Shown here: positions 53,345-63,056 of the stretch, piece after piece | Layout: every line of letters starts with the position of its first letter | How positions within the stretch are numbered: position 1 is the stretch's first letter | From: an uncultured Eubacteriales bacterium | Lineage (GTDB): Bacteria > Bacillota > Clostridia > Oscillospirales > CAG-272 | Direction: 5' to 3' | Assembly: GCA_934525675.1 (NCBI GenBank) | Contig: CAKSZH010000004.1 | Span: 62,001-126,000, forward strand | Length of the DNA stretch: 64,000 nt | Notes under the pieces: generated by a model | The model's input: only the letters and a program-made list of their open reading frames with translations | Database searches by the model: none | What the model was told of the DNA's origin: nothing | Position numbers and translations under genes: made by a program

Positions 53345-55186
53345 ATGGCAGAAAACAGAATGATCGGCGATTATCCGGTAATCGGTATCCGCCCCATCAT
53401 CGACGGCAGACGCGGACCCATGAGACTGCGCGAGAGCCTCGAGGATCAGGTCATGGCAATGGCGGAAGCCGCAAAGAAGCTCTTTGAAGAGAACCTGACC
53501 TATTCGAACGGCGAGCCGGTCAAGGTCATCCTTGCCGACACGTCCATCGGACGCGTGCCCGAATCCGCAGCCTGCGCGGAGAAGTTCCGCAAGGCGGGCG
53601 TTTCCATCACGCTGTCCGTCACCCCCTGCTGGTGCTACGGCTCCGAGACCATGGACATGGATCCCATGACCATCAAGGGCGTCTGGGGCTTCAACGGTAC
53701 CGAGCGTCCCGGCGCGGTCTATCTTGCGTCGGTCCTTGCAACCCATGCACAGAAGGGTCTTCCCGCATTCGGCATCTACGGACATGAGGTGCAGGATCGC
53801 GACGACGTGACCAAGATTCCGGACGATGTCAAGGAAAAACTGCTCCGCTTCGGCAGAGCCGCAGTCGCGGTCGCTACCATGCGCGGCAAGTCCTATCTCC
53901 AGATCGGCTCCGTGACCATGGGCATCGGCGGCTCCATCATGGATCAGGCATTCATGGAGGAGTACCTCGGTATGCGCGTGGAATCGGTGGACGAGGTGGA
54001 AATCCTCCGCCGTATGGAAGAGGGCATCTACAACCACGAGGATTACGAAAAGGCACTTGCGTGGACCAAGGAACACTGCAAGGAAGGCAGGGACGATAAC
54101 CCCGAATCCGTGGAATTCCTCGGAGAGACCCGCCGCATCCGCTTCACCAAGGAAGAGAAGGAGAAGCAGTGGGAGTTCACCGTCAAGATGTACTGCATCA
54201 TCAAGGACCTGATCGCGGGCAACAAGAATCTTCCCGCAGGCTTTGAGGAAGAGACGGTCGGGCACAACGCCATTGCGGCAGGCTTCCAGGGTCAGAGACA
54301 GTGGACCGACCACTGGCCGAACTGCGATTATCCCGAAGCTCTGCTCAACTCCACCTTTGATTTCACCGGCGCACGCGAGCCGATGACCTTTGCAACCGAA
54401 AACGATATTCTGAACGGTCTCGGTATGCTCTTTATGAGACTGCTGACCAACCGCGCGCAGATCTTTGCGGATGTGCGTACCTTCTGGTCGCCCGAAGCGA
54501 CCAAGCGCGTCACCGGTTACGACCTGGAGGGTAAGGCGAAGGAGAACGGCGGTATCATCCACCTGCTCAACTCCGGCGCGGCTTGCCTGGACGCCTGCGG
54601 CGAATGCACCGATGAGAACGGCAATGCCGTCATGAAGAAGTGGTACGAGGTCACCGACGAGGACATTAAGAAGATGACCGATGCGACCGTCTGGTGCGAA
54701 GCCGGCTTTGATAACTTCCGCGGCGGCGGATTCTCCAGTCACTTTGTCACCCGTGCCGAAATGCCCGCAACCATGATCCGTCTGAATCTCGTCAAGGGAC
54801 TCGGACCGGTGCTTCAGATCGCAGAAGGCTGGACGGTCAAACTGCCCGACGAGGTGACCGATACCCTGATGGAGCGCACCAACCCGACCTGGCCCTGCAC
54901 CTGGTTCACGCCTCGCTGCGACGGCAAGGAGGGCAGCCCCTTCAAGTCCGCGTATGACGTGATGAACAACTGGGGCGCCAACCACGGTGCCATCAGCTAC
55001 GGTCATGTCGGTGCCGACCTGATTACGCTCTGCTCCATGCTCCGCATCCCGGTCTGCATGCACAACGTGCCCGAGAGCGAGATCTTCCGTCCTGCCGCAT
55101 GGAATGCATTCGGCATGGATAAGGAGGGCGCGGATTTCCGTGCCTGCGACACTTACGGTCCCCTGTACAAGAATATGCGCGGCTGA
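53345..55186 (+). CDS. fucI: L-fucose isomerase
   Basis: A 613-residue isomerase converting L-fucose to L-fuculose (and often D-arabinose to D-ribulose). [15 protein letters not shown] near the start, [17 protein letters not shown] near 92, [17 protein letters not shown] near 304, [11 protein letters not shown] near 346 and [20 protein letters not shown] near 540 match FucI, including metal-binding Glu, Asp and His positions. ATG 53345 has a ttggaggga SD. fucU follows 14 nt later. No fuculokinase or aldolase gene is adjacent. Confidence 0.96.
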   Translation: MAENRMIGDYPVIGIRPIIDGRRGPMRLRESLEDQVMAMAEAAKKLFEENLTYSNGEPVKVILADTSIGRVPESAACAEKFRKAGVSITLSVTPCWCYGSETMDMDPMTIKGVWGFNGTERPGAVYLASVLATHAQKGLPAFGIYGHEVQDRDDVTKIPDDVKEKLLRFGRAAVAVATMRGKSYLQIGSVTMGIGGSIMDQAFMEEYLGMRVESVDEVEILRRMEEGIYNHEDYEKALAWTKEHCKEGRDDNPESVEFLGETRRIRFTKEEKEKQWEFTVKMYCIIKDLIAGNKNLPAGFEEETVGHNAIAAGFQGQRQWTDHWPNCDYPEALLNSTFDFTGAREPMTFATENDILNGLGMLFMRLLTNRAQIFADVRTFWSPEATKRVTGYDLEGKAKENGGIIHLLNSGAACLDACGECTDENGNAVMKKWYEVTDEDIKKMTDATVWCEAGFDNFRGGGFSSHFVTRAEMPATMIRLNLVKGLGPVLQIAEGWTVKLPDEVTDTLMERTNPTWPCTWFTPRCDGKEGSPFKSAYDVMNNWGANHGAISYGHVGADLITLCSMLRIPVCMHNVPESEIFRPAAWNAFGMDKEGADFRACDTYGPLYKNMRG

Positions 55187-55200
55187 TCGGAGGAACTGAC

Positions 55201-55641
55201 ATGTTAAAAGGAATTCCGAAGATCCTGTCCCCCGAGCTTCTGAAGGTTCTTTGCGAAATGGGTCACAGCGACCGCCTCGTCATCGGCGACGGCAACTTCC
55301 CGGCAGAGACCATGGGCAAAAACGGCATCGTCATCCGCATGGACGGACACGGCGTGCCGGAGATTCTTGACGCAATTCTTCAGGTTTTCCCGCTCGATAC
55401 CTACGTGGAACACCCGGTCAACCTCATGGAGGTTATGAAGGGAGACACGGTGGAAACGCCGATCTGGAAGACCTACGAGGAGATTGTCGCAAAGCACGAC
55501 CCGCGCGGAGCCAAAGCGATCGGACAGATCGAACGCTTCAAGTTCTATGATGATACCAAGACCGCGTTCTGCGTCATCGCGACGAGCGAAGCGGCGCTTT
55601 ACGCGAACATCATGCTCCAGAAGGGCGTTGTGGTGGACTGA
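55201..55641 (+). CDS. fucU: L-fucose mutarotase (RbsD/FucU family)
   Basis: A 146-residue mutarotase interconverting the anomers of fucose to feed FucI. The family start MLKGIPKILSPELLKVLCEMGHSD, with its catalytic His in GHSDRLVIGDGNFP near 21-34, is clear, as is the Tyr-rich C-terminus. An SD ggagg precedes ATG 55201. It forms an operon with fucI and is followed by a strong terminator. Confidence 0.95.
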   Translation: MLKGIPKILSPELLKVLCEMGHSDRLVIGDGNFPAETMGKNGIVIRMDGHGVPEILDAILQVFPLDTYVEHPVNLMEVMKGDTVETPIWKTYEEIVAKHDPRGAKAIGQIERFKFYDDTKTAFCVIATSEAALYANIMLQKGVVVD

Positions 55642-55664
55642 TCCGCCGCAAAACCCGAAAAGAG

Positions 55665-55703
55665 ACGCGCCCGACCCCCACATGGGGGTCGGGCGCGTTT
55701 TTA
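55665..55703 (+). terminator. Terminator of fucI-fucU
   Basis: A perfect 14-bp or longer GC stem (55666-55679 with 55684-55697) with a 4-nt loop, followed by five T; the reverse-strand hypothetical gene ends just beyond it. Confidence 0.92.
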
Positions 55704-55711
55704 TATGGCGC

Positions 55712-56038
55712 TCACCTGTAATACACGTAATGCACCGTCACGGTGCGAACGGCACCGCCGTGCTCTGCGTCGGGGCCCGTCAGCACCACACCGTCGCCGG
55801 AAAGCAGATCCCACGCCTGAAGCTCTTCGGCGCGGCAACGGAATACCACGTCCGCGGAGGAAAAGACAATTACCTCGCCGTCCCGGAAGGAAACGGCGCC
55901 GCCCTTGCCGATTACCGCATCATTGTCGTTCTTTCGCTCTGTGACATACTTGATTGCGTGCCCGTTCAGCTCCTTCGCCTTGGCGAGGCGATAGCGCGGG
56001 CTGTCCGGATCCTTGGAACGGAACAGGTTTTTAAACAT
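55712..56038 (-). CDS. Conserved-looking hypothetical protein, last gene of the yqeG operon
   Basis: A 108-residue soluble protein with a basic N-terminus and a beta-rich body (GEVIVFSSADVVFRCRAEELQAWDLLSGDGVVLTG). I do not recognise a family. It overlaps the methyltransferase gene by 8 nt and is probably translated with it. The strong rightward terminator after fucU lies just past its end. Confidence 0.75.
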   Translation of the reverse strand: MFKNLFRSKDPDSPRYRLAKAKELNGHAIKYVTERKNDNDAVIGKGGAVSFRDGEVIVFSSADVVFRCRAEELQAWDLLSGDGVVLTGPDAEHGGAVRTVTVHYVYYR

Positions 56039-57377
56039 AAAACCGACTCCTTACAAGAAAACGCTTTGCCGCTTCGTATTCGTCGCGGAGCGCCTTTGCT
56101 TCTTCCGATTCTTTGTCGAAGTGCTTTTTTTTCACTGCACGGAGCATGATGTTCTTGGGCGTTTCCTCCGGGTCGATCAGCTCCAGCGCTGCCACCGCGT
56201 ATCCTTCGGATTCCAGCAGCTTCAGACGGAGTGCGTCGGTTGCCGCGTCGCAGAATTTCTGGCGGAGCATGGAGTGCTCGGCGATGAAGGAAAGCTCGGG
56301 GCATTGCAGCGTGTGGTTGAGTTCATGGTGACAGCAGGGCGTGGACAGAATGACTTCCGCCCCCCACGCCACTGCTTTGGCAAGCACGAGATCGGTCGCC
56401 GTGTCGCAGGCGTGCAGGGAAACAACCAGATGCACGTGTTCTTCCGCATCGTATTTCCCGATATCGCCGTGCCGGAACGTCAGTCCGTCAAAGTGCAGTT
56501 TTTCTGCTACGTCGTTGCAGTATGCGATGACATCCGGCTTGAGATCGACGCCCGTCATGCGGACCTCGCGTCCTCTGATGTGCGCGAAATAGTGGTAGAC
56601 CGCGAAGGAGAGATAGCTTTTGCCGCAGCAGAGGTCGCAGATGCGGAGCGTGCCGTCTTCCGGTAACTTGTCCTCCACGTCGCGGAGCAGTTCGAGGAAA
56701 CGGTTGATCTGACGGAATTTCGCCTGCTTTTTGTCGTATACCCGTCCGTTTTTGTCGGAGACACCGAGCAGCTTCAGAAACGGCTCGTCGCCCGTAAGGA
56801 TGCGCGCCTTCTGCCGGTCGTTCCCGTCATAGGAAAGGGAAGATGTCACTCCCGCACGGAGCGCCTTTTCCAGCGCGTCGCCGTGAAGCAGTGTTTCGGT
56901 GCCGGATTTTGAGCGCTTGCGCTCGCAGTTTCCCGCGGTCGTGAGAAGATTGGCTTCGCCAAAACCGGAAACAATCTCCGCGATCCGCTCTTCGCTGCTT
57001 CCGTCCATCGGGATGTTTTCGTGGGTTGCCTTGTTGTCGGAAAGGAAGGTTTCCGCCTGTAAAACCTGCTTTTTACCGATGACTTTGGGCGTGATGACCG
57101 TGCGGACGACCGACTTGTCATCGGGCTTGGACAGCACGGCTTTTTTCAGCGTTTGTTTTGCGGCGGCAAGCAGAACGAGCGATGCAAAGCGCCCGGTCGG
57201 CGTGCCGGCGGGGGCGGTCGGCGCGGTTTTGCCGCAGGGCACGGAGCCGGTTGCGGGGACGGGATTTTCTTTGCCCTGTCCGATCATTTCTGCCTTGTAC
57301 CCATTGTGCTCCGGGGCATCCGGAAGGATTCCTGCCGGTGCTGCGGGGAACACGGTCTGCTCTGTTTTTTTCGTCAT
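56031..57377 (-). CDS. SAM-dependent methyltransferase, RNA-type
   Basis: A 448-residue protein. The N-terminal 80 residues are low-complexity; the centre (KVIGKKQVLQAETFLSDNKATHENI) looks like a nucleic-acid-associated domain; the C-terminal half is a Rossmann methyltransferase with motif I ICDLCCGKSYLSF near 246-258, VDLKPDVIAYC near 284, and a distinctive LHACDTATD and STPCCHHELNH stretch. This combination matches COG0144-unrelated Methyltransf_32-type proteins; target unknown. Its start overlaps plsY by ATGA. Confidence 0.82.
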   Translation of the reverse strand: MTKKTEQTVFPAAPAGILPDAPEHNGYKAEMIGQGKENPVPATGSVPCGKTAPTAPAGTPTGRFASLVLLAAAKQTLKKAVLSKPDDKSVVRTVITPKVIGKKQVLQAETFLSDNKATHENIPMDGSSEERIAEIVSGFGEANLLTTAGNCERKRSKSGTETLLHGDALEKALRAGVTSSLSYDGNDRQKARILTGDEPFLKLLGVSDKNGRVYDKKQAKFRQINRFLELLRDVEDKLPEDGTLRICDLCCGKSYLSFAVYHYFAHIRGREVRMTGVDLKPDVIAYCNDVAEKLHFDGLTFRHGDIGKYDAEEHVHLVVSLHACDTATDLVLAKAVAWGAEVILSTPCCHHELNHTLQCPELSFIAEHSMLRQKFCDAATDALRLKLLESEGYAVAALELIDPEETPKNIMLRAVKKKHFDKESEEAKALRDEYEAAKRFLVRSRFYV

Positions 57378-58153
57378 TGGTCAGACTCTCCGTTTCCGGA
57401 ATCCTGATCAGACGCCGGCTTTTTGCGGAAGGACAGTTTGGATTCCTCCCCCCGGCGCAGACGCTGAATGTTTCCGCGGTGCATGAAGATGACGAGTGCG
57501 GCAATGAGAATCGCCATGATGGTGCCGATCCCGACCGACTGCATCCGGACGGCTGCTACCGCCGCGGTACATGCGCCCTTTTCAAGATTCTGATTGATGA
57601 CCCATGTTTCGATCCGGTTGTAGAGAAGCGGATAGATCAGCATGCACATGACCGAACCGAGCGAGACATATTTGGTAAAGGCGATGATGAGGATGAAAAT
57701 GAGGAACAGAATTCCCGCCGTCGGAGGGCTGGAAATGAGAATGACCACACCGGTGGAGGCAACGCCCTTGCCGCCCTTGAAGTGGAAATACAGCGGAAAG
57801 ACGTGACCGAGAATGACGAAAAGTCCCGCGATGACCTTGCTGCCGCCCGCTACGAAAAACGGGAGGCAGAGATACCCGATGAACACACCGAGCGCCGCCT
57901 TTGCCATGTCGCAGAGGATGGTAATCAGTCCCGCCTTCTTGCCGTAGGTGCGGAGCATATTGGTGCCGCCGGCGTTGCCGCTTCCGTATTCACGGACATC
58001 GTGGTGATACATCTTTTCGGAAAAGATGATGGCAAAGTTCAGGCTGCCGATCAGGTAGGGAACAATGATGGAAAGGAGAATTCCCAAAATCGAGATGGCA
58101 AACCATCCGAAACTGCCTTCGGCGAAGTTTTCAAGTAATTTCAAGAACAGCAT
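57374..58153 (-). CDS. plsY: Glycerol-3-phosphate acyltransferase PlsY
   Basis: A 259-residue membrane enzyme that transfers the acyl group of acyl-phosphate to glycerol-3-phosphate, the first step of phospholipid synthesis. GSGNAGGTNMLRTYGKKAG near 57-75 and GHVFPLYFHFKGGKGVAS near 116-133 are the catalytic motifs. About six hydrophobic helices. The C-terminal tail (RRGEESKLSFRKKPASDQ) is a charged extension. It overlaps the methyltransferase gene by 4 nt. Confidence 0.96.
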   Translation of the reverse strand: MLFLKLLENFAEGSFGWFAISILGILLSIIVPYLIGSLNFAIIFSEKMYHHDVREYGSGNAGGTNMLRTYGKKAGLITILCDMAKAALGVFIGYLCLPFFVAGGSKVIAGLFVILGHVFPLYFHFKGGKGVASTGVVILISSPPTAGILFLIFILIIAFTKYVSLGSVMCMLIYPLLYNRIETWVINQNLEKGACTAAVAAVRMQSVGIGTIMAILIAALVIFMHRGNIQRLRRGEESKLSFRKKPASDQDSGNGESDQ

Positions 58154-58174
58154 GGACAGCGTCTCCTTGTGGTA

Positions 58175-59272
58175 TCAGCAGAGTTCGATCAGTTCCTTGG
58201 GGCTGTGCGTGAAATCGTACAGACTGCCGTCGGGAAGCACGGTTGCCATGTCTTCAATGCGGCAGCCGTATTTGCCGGAGAGGTAGATGCCCGGTTCAAA
58301 GGTGACCACGTGACCCGGTTCCAGAACCGATGCCTCGTCCGCTCTTGCGGAAAGTCTCGGCGACTCGTGAATGAACATTCCGACGCCGTGACCGAGACTG
58401 TGCCCGAAGGTGCCGGCATACCCCGCGCCGTCGATGATGTTCCGTGCGACGGAATCCAGGTAGCGACAGCCGATACCCGCGTGCGCCGCTTCAATGGCGG
58501 AGAGCTGTGCGTGCTTCACGGTCTCATAGAGCCGTTTCATCTCCGCGTCCGCCTTGCCGATGACGACAGTACGCGTCATATCCGAGCAGTAGCCGTCCAC
58601 GCGTGCGCCGAAGTCCATGGTGAGGAACCCCTTTTCCAGCTTGACGGGGCGCGGAACGCCGTGGGGCATGGAGGAAGCGGTTCCGGAAACGGCAATGGTC
58701 TCAAATGCCGTTCCCTCGGAGCCCATGGAACGCATGAAGAATTCCAGCTCCAGAGCCACGTCCAGTTCGGTGCGGTCGGGGTTGATGTAGCCGAGAATGT
58801 GGGTGAATGCCGCGTCGGTGATCGCCTGCGCGCGCTTCATGATCTCAATTTCGCCCTCGTCCTTGCGCATCCGGAGCGCAACGATCTCGCGCGACGCGCC
58901 GGGGACCAGCGTGACGGGCAGTTTCCCGAAGGCTTCCCGGAACGCGTCAAGTCCCGCAACGGAAAGCTCCTCTTCTTCAATTGCAACGACCGCTTTGCCG
59001 AGGGGCGCGAGAAGCTCCGCGAGGCACTCCGTCATGGAGCCCTCCGGCATGAGGATCTCAAACTCTTCTTTGTTGACCTTTGCGTTTGCTGCCTCAATGT
59101 AGCGGAAATCGGTAATCAGATACGCCTTGCTCTGAAGCACCAGAACGTATCCGTCGGTGTAGTTGAAGCCGGAGAGATACCGCTGATTGAGCTCGGATGT
59201 GACGAGCACCGCGTCAAAACCGACCTTTTTCATAACGTCCTGTAAACGGGACAGATGAGAAGTGACCATCAT
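58175..59272 (-). CDS. Xaa-Pro peptidase (M24 family)
   Basis: A 365-residue aminopeptidase P-like enzyme. The N-terminal creatinase-like domain covers residues 1-130; the metallopeptidase domain holds all metal-binding motifs: MDFGARVDGYCSDMTRT near 213, GHSLGHGVGMFIHESPRLS near 290, FEPGIYL near 327 and RIEDM near 341. It releases N-terminal residues before proline. Start chosen at 59272 (or 59269); an aagg SD lies about 14 nt upstream. Confidence 0.94.
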   Translation of the reverse strand: MMVTSHLSRLQDVMKKVGFDAVLVTSELNQRYLSGFNYTDGYVLVLQSKAYLITDFRYIEAANAKVNKEEFEILMPEGSMTECLAELLAPLGKAVVAIEEEELSVAGLDAFREAFGKLPVTLVPGASREIVALRMRKDEGEIEIMKRAQAITDAAFTHILGYINPDRTELDVALELEFFMRSMGSEGTAFETIAVSGTASSMPHGVPRPVKLEKGFLTMDFGARVDGYCSDMTRTVVIGKADAEMKRLYETVKHAQLSAIEAAHAGIGCRYLDSVARNIIDGAGYAGTFGHSLGHGVGMFIHESPRLSARADEASVLEPGHVVTFEPGIYLSGKYGCRIEDMATVLPDGSLYDFTHSPKELIELC

Positions 59273-59424
59273 AGTATATAAATACCTTAGCCTTTCCTGG
59301 TGGATTTTCTGTTTATGAAGATTCCGGAGACGTGCCCGTTCCGGAAAAACGCCTGACCGACCGGGGAATACAAACCCGGCGCTTTCTTTGACAGACCGCG
59401 GCAGGGGTGCGCGGTACAGAAGCG

Positions 59425-60291
59425 TCAGCCCCGTGCGGCAAGCCACATCTCTTTCATGGCAAGCGCGTCCTCCGCCTGTGTTCCGGCGGATTCCGAAATG
59501 ATACGGGGGGACACGCCTTCCTTGACGATCGCCTCGGCGAGCGGCTCGAATTCGGGACCGTACACCGTGTCTGCGAAGGTCAGGTGGCACTTTTCGCCGC
59601 CGTCGGAAAATTCGATTTTCGAGAAGTGGCAGTGCAGATGCTCTGCAACCCCGTCTCCGAGCGCCGTGCCGATGCGGTCGAACACGCGGCGGTAGCTGTC
59701 GGAATCGGGGAACAGTCCGCCGTGCTCGCGGGCATTCATGTGTCCGAAGTCCACGACGGGGACAAAGCGCGGGCTGACGCGGCATTGTCCGATGACCTCG
59801 TCCAGTGTGCCGAGCTGATTGATTTTGCCCATGGTTTCAATCCCGAGGCGGATGTCCGCGTATTTGTCGCCGATGGACTCCAGCAGTTTCTCAAGCGTGT
59901 CGCAGGACAGGCGCATGGCTTCCTCACGGGAGATTTTGCCCGCGCTGCCGCTGTGAATGACGATGGTGTCCGCGCCGAGCAGGGTTGCCGCGTCGAGCGA
60001 CTTGGTGATATAATCAATGCTCTTGAGCCGTTTCTCCGGATCGGTGCCGGACAGGGAAATGAAATAGGGCGTGTGGAAGGACATGAGAATTCCCTCGGCG
60101 CGCGCCGCTTCGCCGATCGCCGAAAGGACTTCCGGCTTTGCGGTGATTCCGCGCCCCGCCTCGTATTCGTAGGCGTCCAGTCCTTTGCTTTTCAGCCACG
60201 CGGGGGCTTCCGCGGTGGATTTGTGTCCCTCGCGGGCAAACAGCTCGCCGTTCCCGCCGGGACCGAATGTCGGATGATCGGGGAAAATCAT
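59425..60291 (-). CDS. nfo: Endonuclease IV-like TIM-barrel protein
   Basis: A 288-residue TIM-barrel protein of the AP endonuclease family 2. Metal-ligand segments are visible: FHTPYF near 72, HSGSAGK near 112, GIETMGK near 147, VVDFGHMNAREH near 178 and HCHFSKIEF near 219. True endonuclease IV cuts DNA 5' of abasic sites; some relatives are sugar isomerases, so the name is probable rather than certain. The family's usual H.G.Y.IN signature is altered to HTPYFISLS. Confidence 0.78.
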   Translation of the reverse strand: MIFPDHPTFGPGGNGELFAREGHKSTAEAPAWLKSKGLDAYEYEAGRGITAKPEVLSAIGEAARAEGILMSFHTPYFISLSGTDPEKRLKSIDYITKSLDAATLLGADTIVIHSGSAGKISREEAMRLSCDTLEKLLESIGDKYADIRLGIETMGKINQLGTLDEVIGQCRVSPRFVPVVDFGHMNAREHGGLFPDSDSYRRVFDRIGTALGDGVAEHLHCHFSKIEFSDGGEKCHLTFADTVYGPEFEPLAEAIVKEGVSPRIISESAGTQAEDALAMKEMWLAARG

Positions 60292-60454
60292 AATGTATCA
60301 CCTTGCTTTCGCCGTGGCGAAAGTGTCCTTTCTTTCGGGGGTACCGGACTCTCGCCGGGTTGCCCGGGCGGGGCGCCCTGTTATCTGCGGACGGGTTCTT
60401 GAAAACGATGTTTTGCCCGGCTTCGGAAGCTGCCTGCCGTCCTCTGACCGACCG

Positions 60455-61015
60455 TCAGCTGTTCTTTCCGACGATTGCCTTCTGCCAGTCTTCCCGGTAA
60501 ATATCCGGATAGCGGAACTCCGGGTGTTTTTTCATGTATGCGCGGTTGAAGGGACGCTCCAGAAACCGCTTGAAGCGGAAGAACGCATCGGTACGGTCCT
60601 TGATGGGCGGCACGATAAGGGTGCGTGCACCCGCACGCTTGCCGGCGAGCGCGTCGGTGAGAAGCTGATCGCCGAGTACCGCGGTTTCCTCCGGTGTGAC
60701 ACCGAGTTCGCGCATGGCAAGCAGCAGTTTTTTCTTCTTCGGCTTTCCGCACTCGGTAAAGAAGGGAAGCCCGATCTTCCGATTAAAACGCTCCACGCGC
60801 GGCGCGTGGTTGTTTGAGAGGATCGCCATGCGGATCCCTGCCTTTTGCATATCTGAAAACCAGTCCAGGTTTTTCTCGTCCGGCTCGGGCTGCTCATAGG
60901 GCGCCAGCGTGTTGTCAATGTCGATGAGCAGGGCGCGGATGCCAATAGAGGAGAGAAACGCGGGCGTCACCTCGCGGTAGGAATAAAACATATAATCCGG
61001 GACCAGCCGTGACAC
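60455..61015 (-). CDS. yqeG: YqeG-family HAD phosphatase
   Basis: A 186-residue HAD-superfamily IIIA phosphatase. Motif I is DIDNTL in LLIDIDNTLAPYE near 24-36, motif II ILSNN near 63, the Lys motif GKPKKK near 86, and motif IV LGDQLLTD near 108. YqeG is widespread in Firmicutes; PgpP-like phosphatidylglycerophosphate phosphatase activity has been shown for relatives, which fits a neighbouring plsY. It starts at GTG 61015 behind a perfect aaaggaggtg SD. Confidence 0.92.
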   Translation of the reverse strand: MSRLVPDYMFYSYREVTPAFLSSIGIRALLIDIDNTLAPYEQPEPDEKNLDWFSDMQKAGIRMAILSNNHAPRVERFNRKIGLPFFTECGKPKKKKLLLAMRELGVTPEETAVLGDQLLTDALAGKRAGARTLIVPPIKDRTDAFFRFKRFLERPFNRAYMKKHPEFRYPDIYREDWQKAIVGKNS

Positions 61016-61075
61016 GCGCACACCTCCTTTATGTCTTTTCTGCCGAAAAGGCAGATTTGCATACGAATACATCTA

Positions 61076-61105
61076 ATCATATCACAAAAGGGGCGGCAAT
61101 ATCAA
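61076..61105 (-). promoter_or_regulatory. Promoter of the yqeG operon
   Basis: On the reverse strand TTGATA (61105-61100), 18-nt spacer, TATGAT (61081-61076), about 60 nt before the GTG start; divergent from the tRNA promoter. Confidence 0.75.
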
Positions 61106-61162
61106 GTATTTTGTGTGAAAAAGCCAAATTTGCGTTCTCCGAAAAAAATATTCGGAATTCTC

Positions 61163-61191
61163 TTGACAAAAATCTTTGGGTATGCTATGAT
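61163..61191 (+). promoter_or_regulatory. Promoter of the tRNA Gly-Arg-His operon
   Basis: A perfect TTGACA (61163-61168), 17-nt spacer, TATGAT (61186-61191), 27 nt before the first tRNA. Confidence 0.92.
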
Positions 61192-61217
61192 AGTAAAGCG
61201 GTTTTCAAGACGCATAT

Positions 61218-61291
<74 letters not shown>

Positions 61292-61295
61292 ATAC

Positions 61296-61372
<77 letters not shown>

Positions 61373-61387
61373 CTGTTTTCTTTATAT

Positions 61388-61465
61388 GGTGGGATTAGCG
61401 CAGTTGGTTAGCGCGCCAGGTTGTGGCCCTGGAGGTCATGGGTTCAATTCCCATATCTCACCCCA
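61388..61465 (+). tRNA. tRNA-His (anticodon GUG)
   Basis: A 78-nt tRNA including the extra G at position -1 that pairs with C73, the histidine identity element. Anticodon stem ccagg/cctgg with loop TTGTGGC (anticodon GTG), encoded CCA. Confidence 0.96.
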
Positions 61466-61468
61466 GTC

Positions 61469-61499
61469 AAAAATCCGAGGTAAAAACCTCGGATTTTTG
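61469..61499 (+). terminator. Terminator of the tRNA operon
   Basis: A perfect 13-bp stem (aaaaatccgaggt, 61469-61481, with 61486-61498), 4-nt loop, ending in five T. The remaining 215 bp to the WYL gene show nothing recognisable. Confidence 0.9.
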
Positions 61500-61715
61500 T
61501 GTTGCGTGCACAATTTGAGTACCGCGTTTATGTATAATCTGAACAATTCCGCCGGTGAATTTCACTCGAAAAAGAAGGCTTTCAAATTTTTGTTCCTGAT
61601 TTTGTTCCCGATTGAACCCACGAGTGAACCCTCATTTTGCGCCGTTTTTTGCCTCTGTTTTGGCACCCGATTCCGGGGAGAAACCGGCAGCGCTCCCGGT
61701 CGCTTTGCGGGGGAA

Positions 61716-62702
61716 TCACCCCTGTGCCCGTCGGACGTCCGCAAGGTGCTTGCGGAACCCCTCGACTACCGGGGCGGGGGAGAGGATCCGCATTTTGCCG
61801 CCGAAGCCGAACACCCACGAATAGAACTGCGAGCTGACCATCACGCGCTGATGAATTTCAAAGGAATTCTGCTTTTTGATGATCGTCAGATCTTCGCCGA
61901 AACGGTCGATCACCACGCCGATGAGACTGTTGTCGCAGTCAAGCGTTACGATCTCCTGCCTTCCGCCGAACATTCCGAACACCTCGCGGGAGTAGAGCGC
62001 CATGTCGAAATCGTCGAACAGCTCCTTCCCCTCGCGCGGGGTATCCGTCACGGTGATCCGCAGCATTTTGTCCACCCGGTAGTGGTGGATCATTTTTTTC
62101 ATGTGGTCATAGGCGACGAGGTAATAATTCTCATTGTCCCATGTGAGTGCAAAGGGACTGACCGTGTACAGCGCTCCGCCGTGCCGGAGAATCTTTTCCT
62201 TGTCCGTGTTCCATTCAAAGTACTGAAAGGTGACCGCGCGGTTGGAGGAAATGGCGCGGTGGAGGTTGTCTACATTATAATACACCTGTTCGTTGTCGGT
62301 CTTGACCCGCCCCGTGACAAACACCTGCCGGTCAAGCTGACGCGCCTCGTAAGTACTGGTGAATGACGCAATTTTTGCGATCAGCTCGGTACTTTTTTTC
62401 TTTGTGATGAATTTGGAGGACTGTACCGCGTCCACGAGCAACTTAAGCTCGGGGAGCTGGAAGGTACGCTCCGCGATGTAGTACCCGCCGTCCTTGCCGC
62501 CGCGCCGCTCCACGGGGATTCCGAAGGTGCGGAGCGCCTCCATGTCGTCGTACAGGCTCTTGCGCTCCGCGCTGATCCCGAGCGAGGCGAGCGACTCCTG
62601 AATTTCGGCAAGCGTCAGAACGTGCGCGTCGTCGGTACGTTCCTCCAGCATCCGCATGAGGTAGAGGATCTTCAGCTTCTGGTTGGTGGATTTCGGCATC
62701 AT
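61716..62702 (-). CDS. WYL-domain transcriptional regulator
   Basis: A 328-residue regulator. The N-terminal 75 residues form a winged helix-turn-helix (LTLAEIQESLASLGISAERKSLYDDMEAL); the WYL domain follows near 145-225 (AISSNRAVTFQYFEW, YLVAYDHMKKMIHHYRVDKM), then a WCX-like C-terminal extension. Such proteins sense ligands or single-stranded nucleic acid; the target is unknown. Start at 62702 or the adjacent ATG 62699, after an aaaggag SD. Not next to a defence locus here. Confidence 0.9.
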   Translation of the reverse strand: MMPKSTNQKLKILYLMRMLEERTDDAHVLTLAEIQESLASLGISAERKSLYDDMEALRTFGIPVERRGGKDGGYYIAERTFQLPELKLLVDAVQSSKFITKKKSTELIAKIASFTSTYEARQLDRQVFVTGRVKTDNEQVYYNVDNLHRAISSNRAVTFQYFEWNTDKEKILRHGGALYTVSPFALTWDNENYYLVAYDHMKKMIHHYRVDKMLRITVTDTPREGKELFDDFDMALYSREVFGMFGGRQEIVTLDCDNSLIGVVIDRFGEDLTIIKKQNSFEIHQRVMVSSQFYSWVFGFGGKMRILSPAPVVEGFRKHLADVRRAQG

Positions 62703-62727
62703 TCGTCACTCCTTTCCGTTCCTCTTC

Positions 62728-62756
62728 ATTTTAACACACTTTTTTCCGAAAGTAAA
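62728..62756 (-). promoter_or_regulatory. Promoter of the WYL regulator
   Basis: On the reverse strand TTTACT (62756-62751), 17-nt spacer, TAAAAT (62733-62728), about 25 nt before the start codon. Confidence 0.7.
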
Positions 62757-62843
62757 GAGAATTGACCGTTTTATCGGACATATCTCCGGGTATACTGTAT
62801 CCGTAACCAAAAGAAAAGAACGGAAAGAAAAGGAGTAAGCGGT

Positions 62844-63056
62844 ATGGTAAACAAAAAAGCGGTACGGAGGAAAAATAAGAAGATTTTGCTGATTGCACTG
62901 TCGGTACTCGGACTGGCGGTTGCGGCAAACCTGGTCGCCGTCGGGTACGGAGTGTCTTTCGGTGCGGGGCTTTTGCTCGTCATCACGGTCGGACTGCTGA
63001 CGCTCTGCGTAATCGGCGGGGTGCGCCGGAAGGAGGTGGCATACAATGAGAAATGA
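62844..63056 (+). CDS. Small two-helix membrane protein
   Basis: A 70-residue protein: a very basic N-terminus (KKAVRRKNKK), then two hydrophobic helices at about residues 13-34 and 38-60. No family recognised. ATG 62844 has an aaaaggag SD. It overlaps the next gene by 11 nt, suggesting co-translation. Confidence 0.75.
   Translation: MVNKKAVRRKNKKILLIALSVLGLAVAANLVAVGYGVSFGAGLLLVITVGLLTLCVIGGVRRKEVAYNEK

Noticed and set aside
58175..59785. M24 peptidase extended N-terminally to 536 residues
   Set aside because: The extra 170 residues overlap the endonuclease IV-like gene in another frame, have no family resemblance, and the family starts at MVTSHLSRL.
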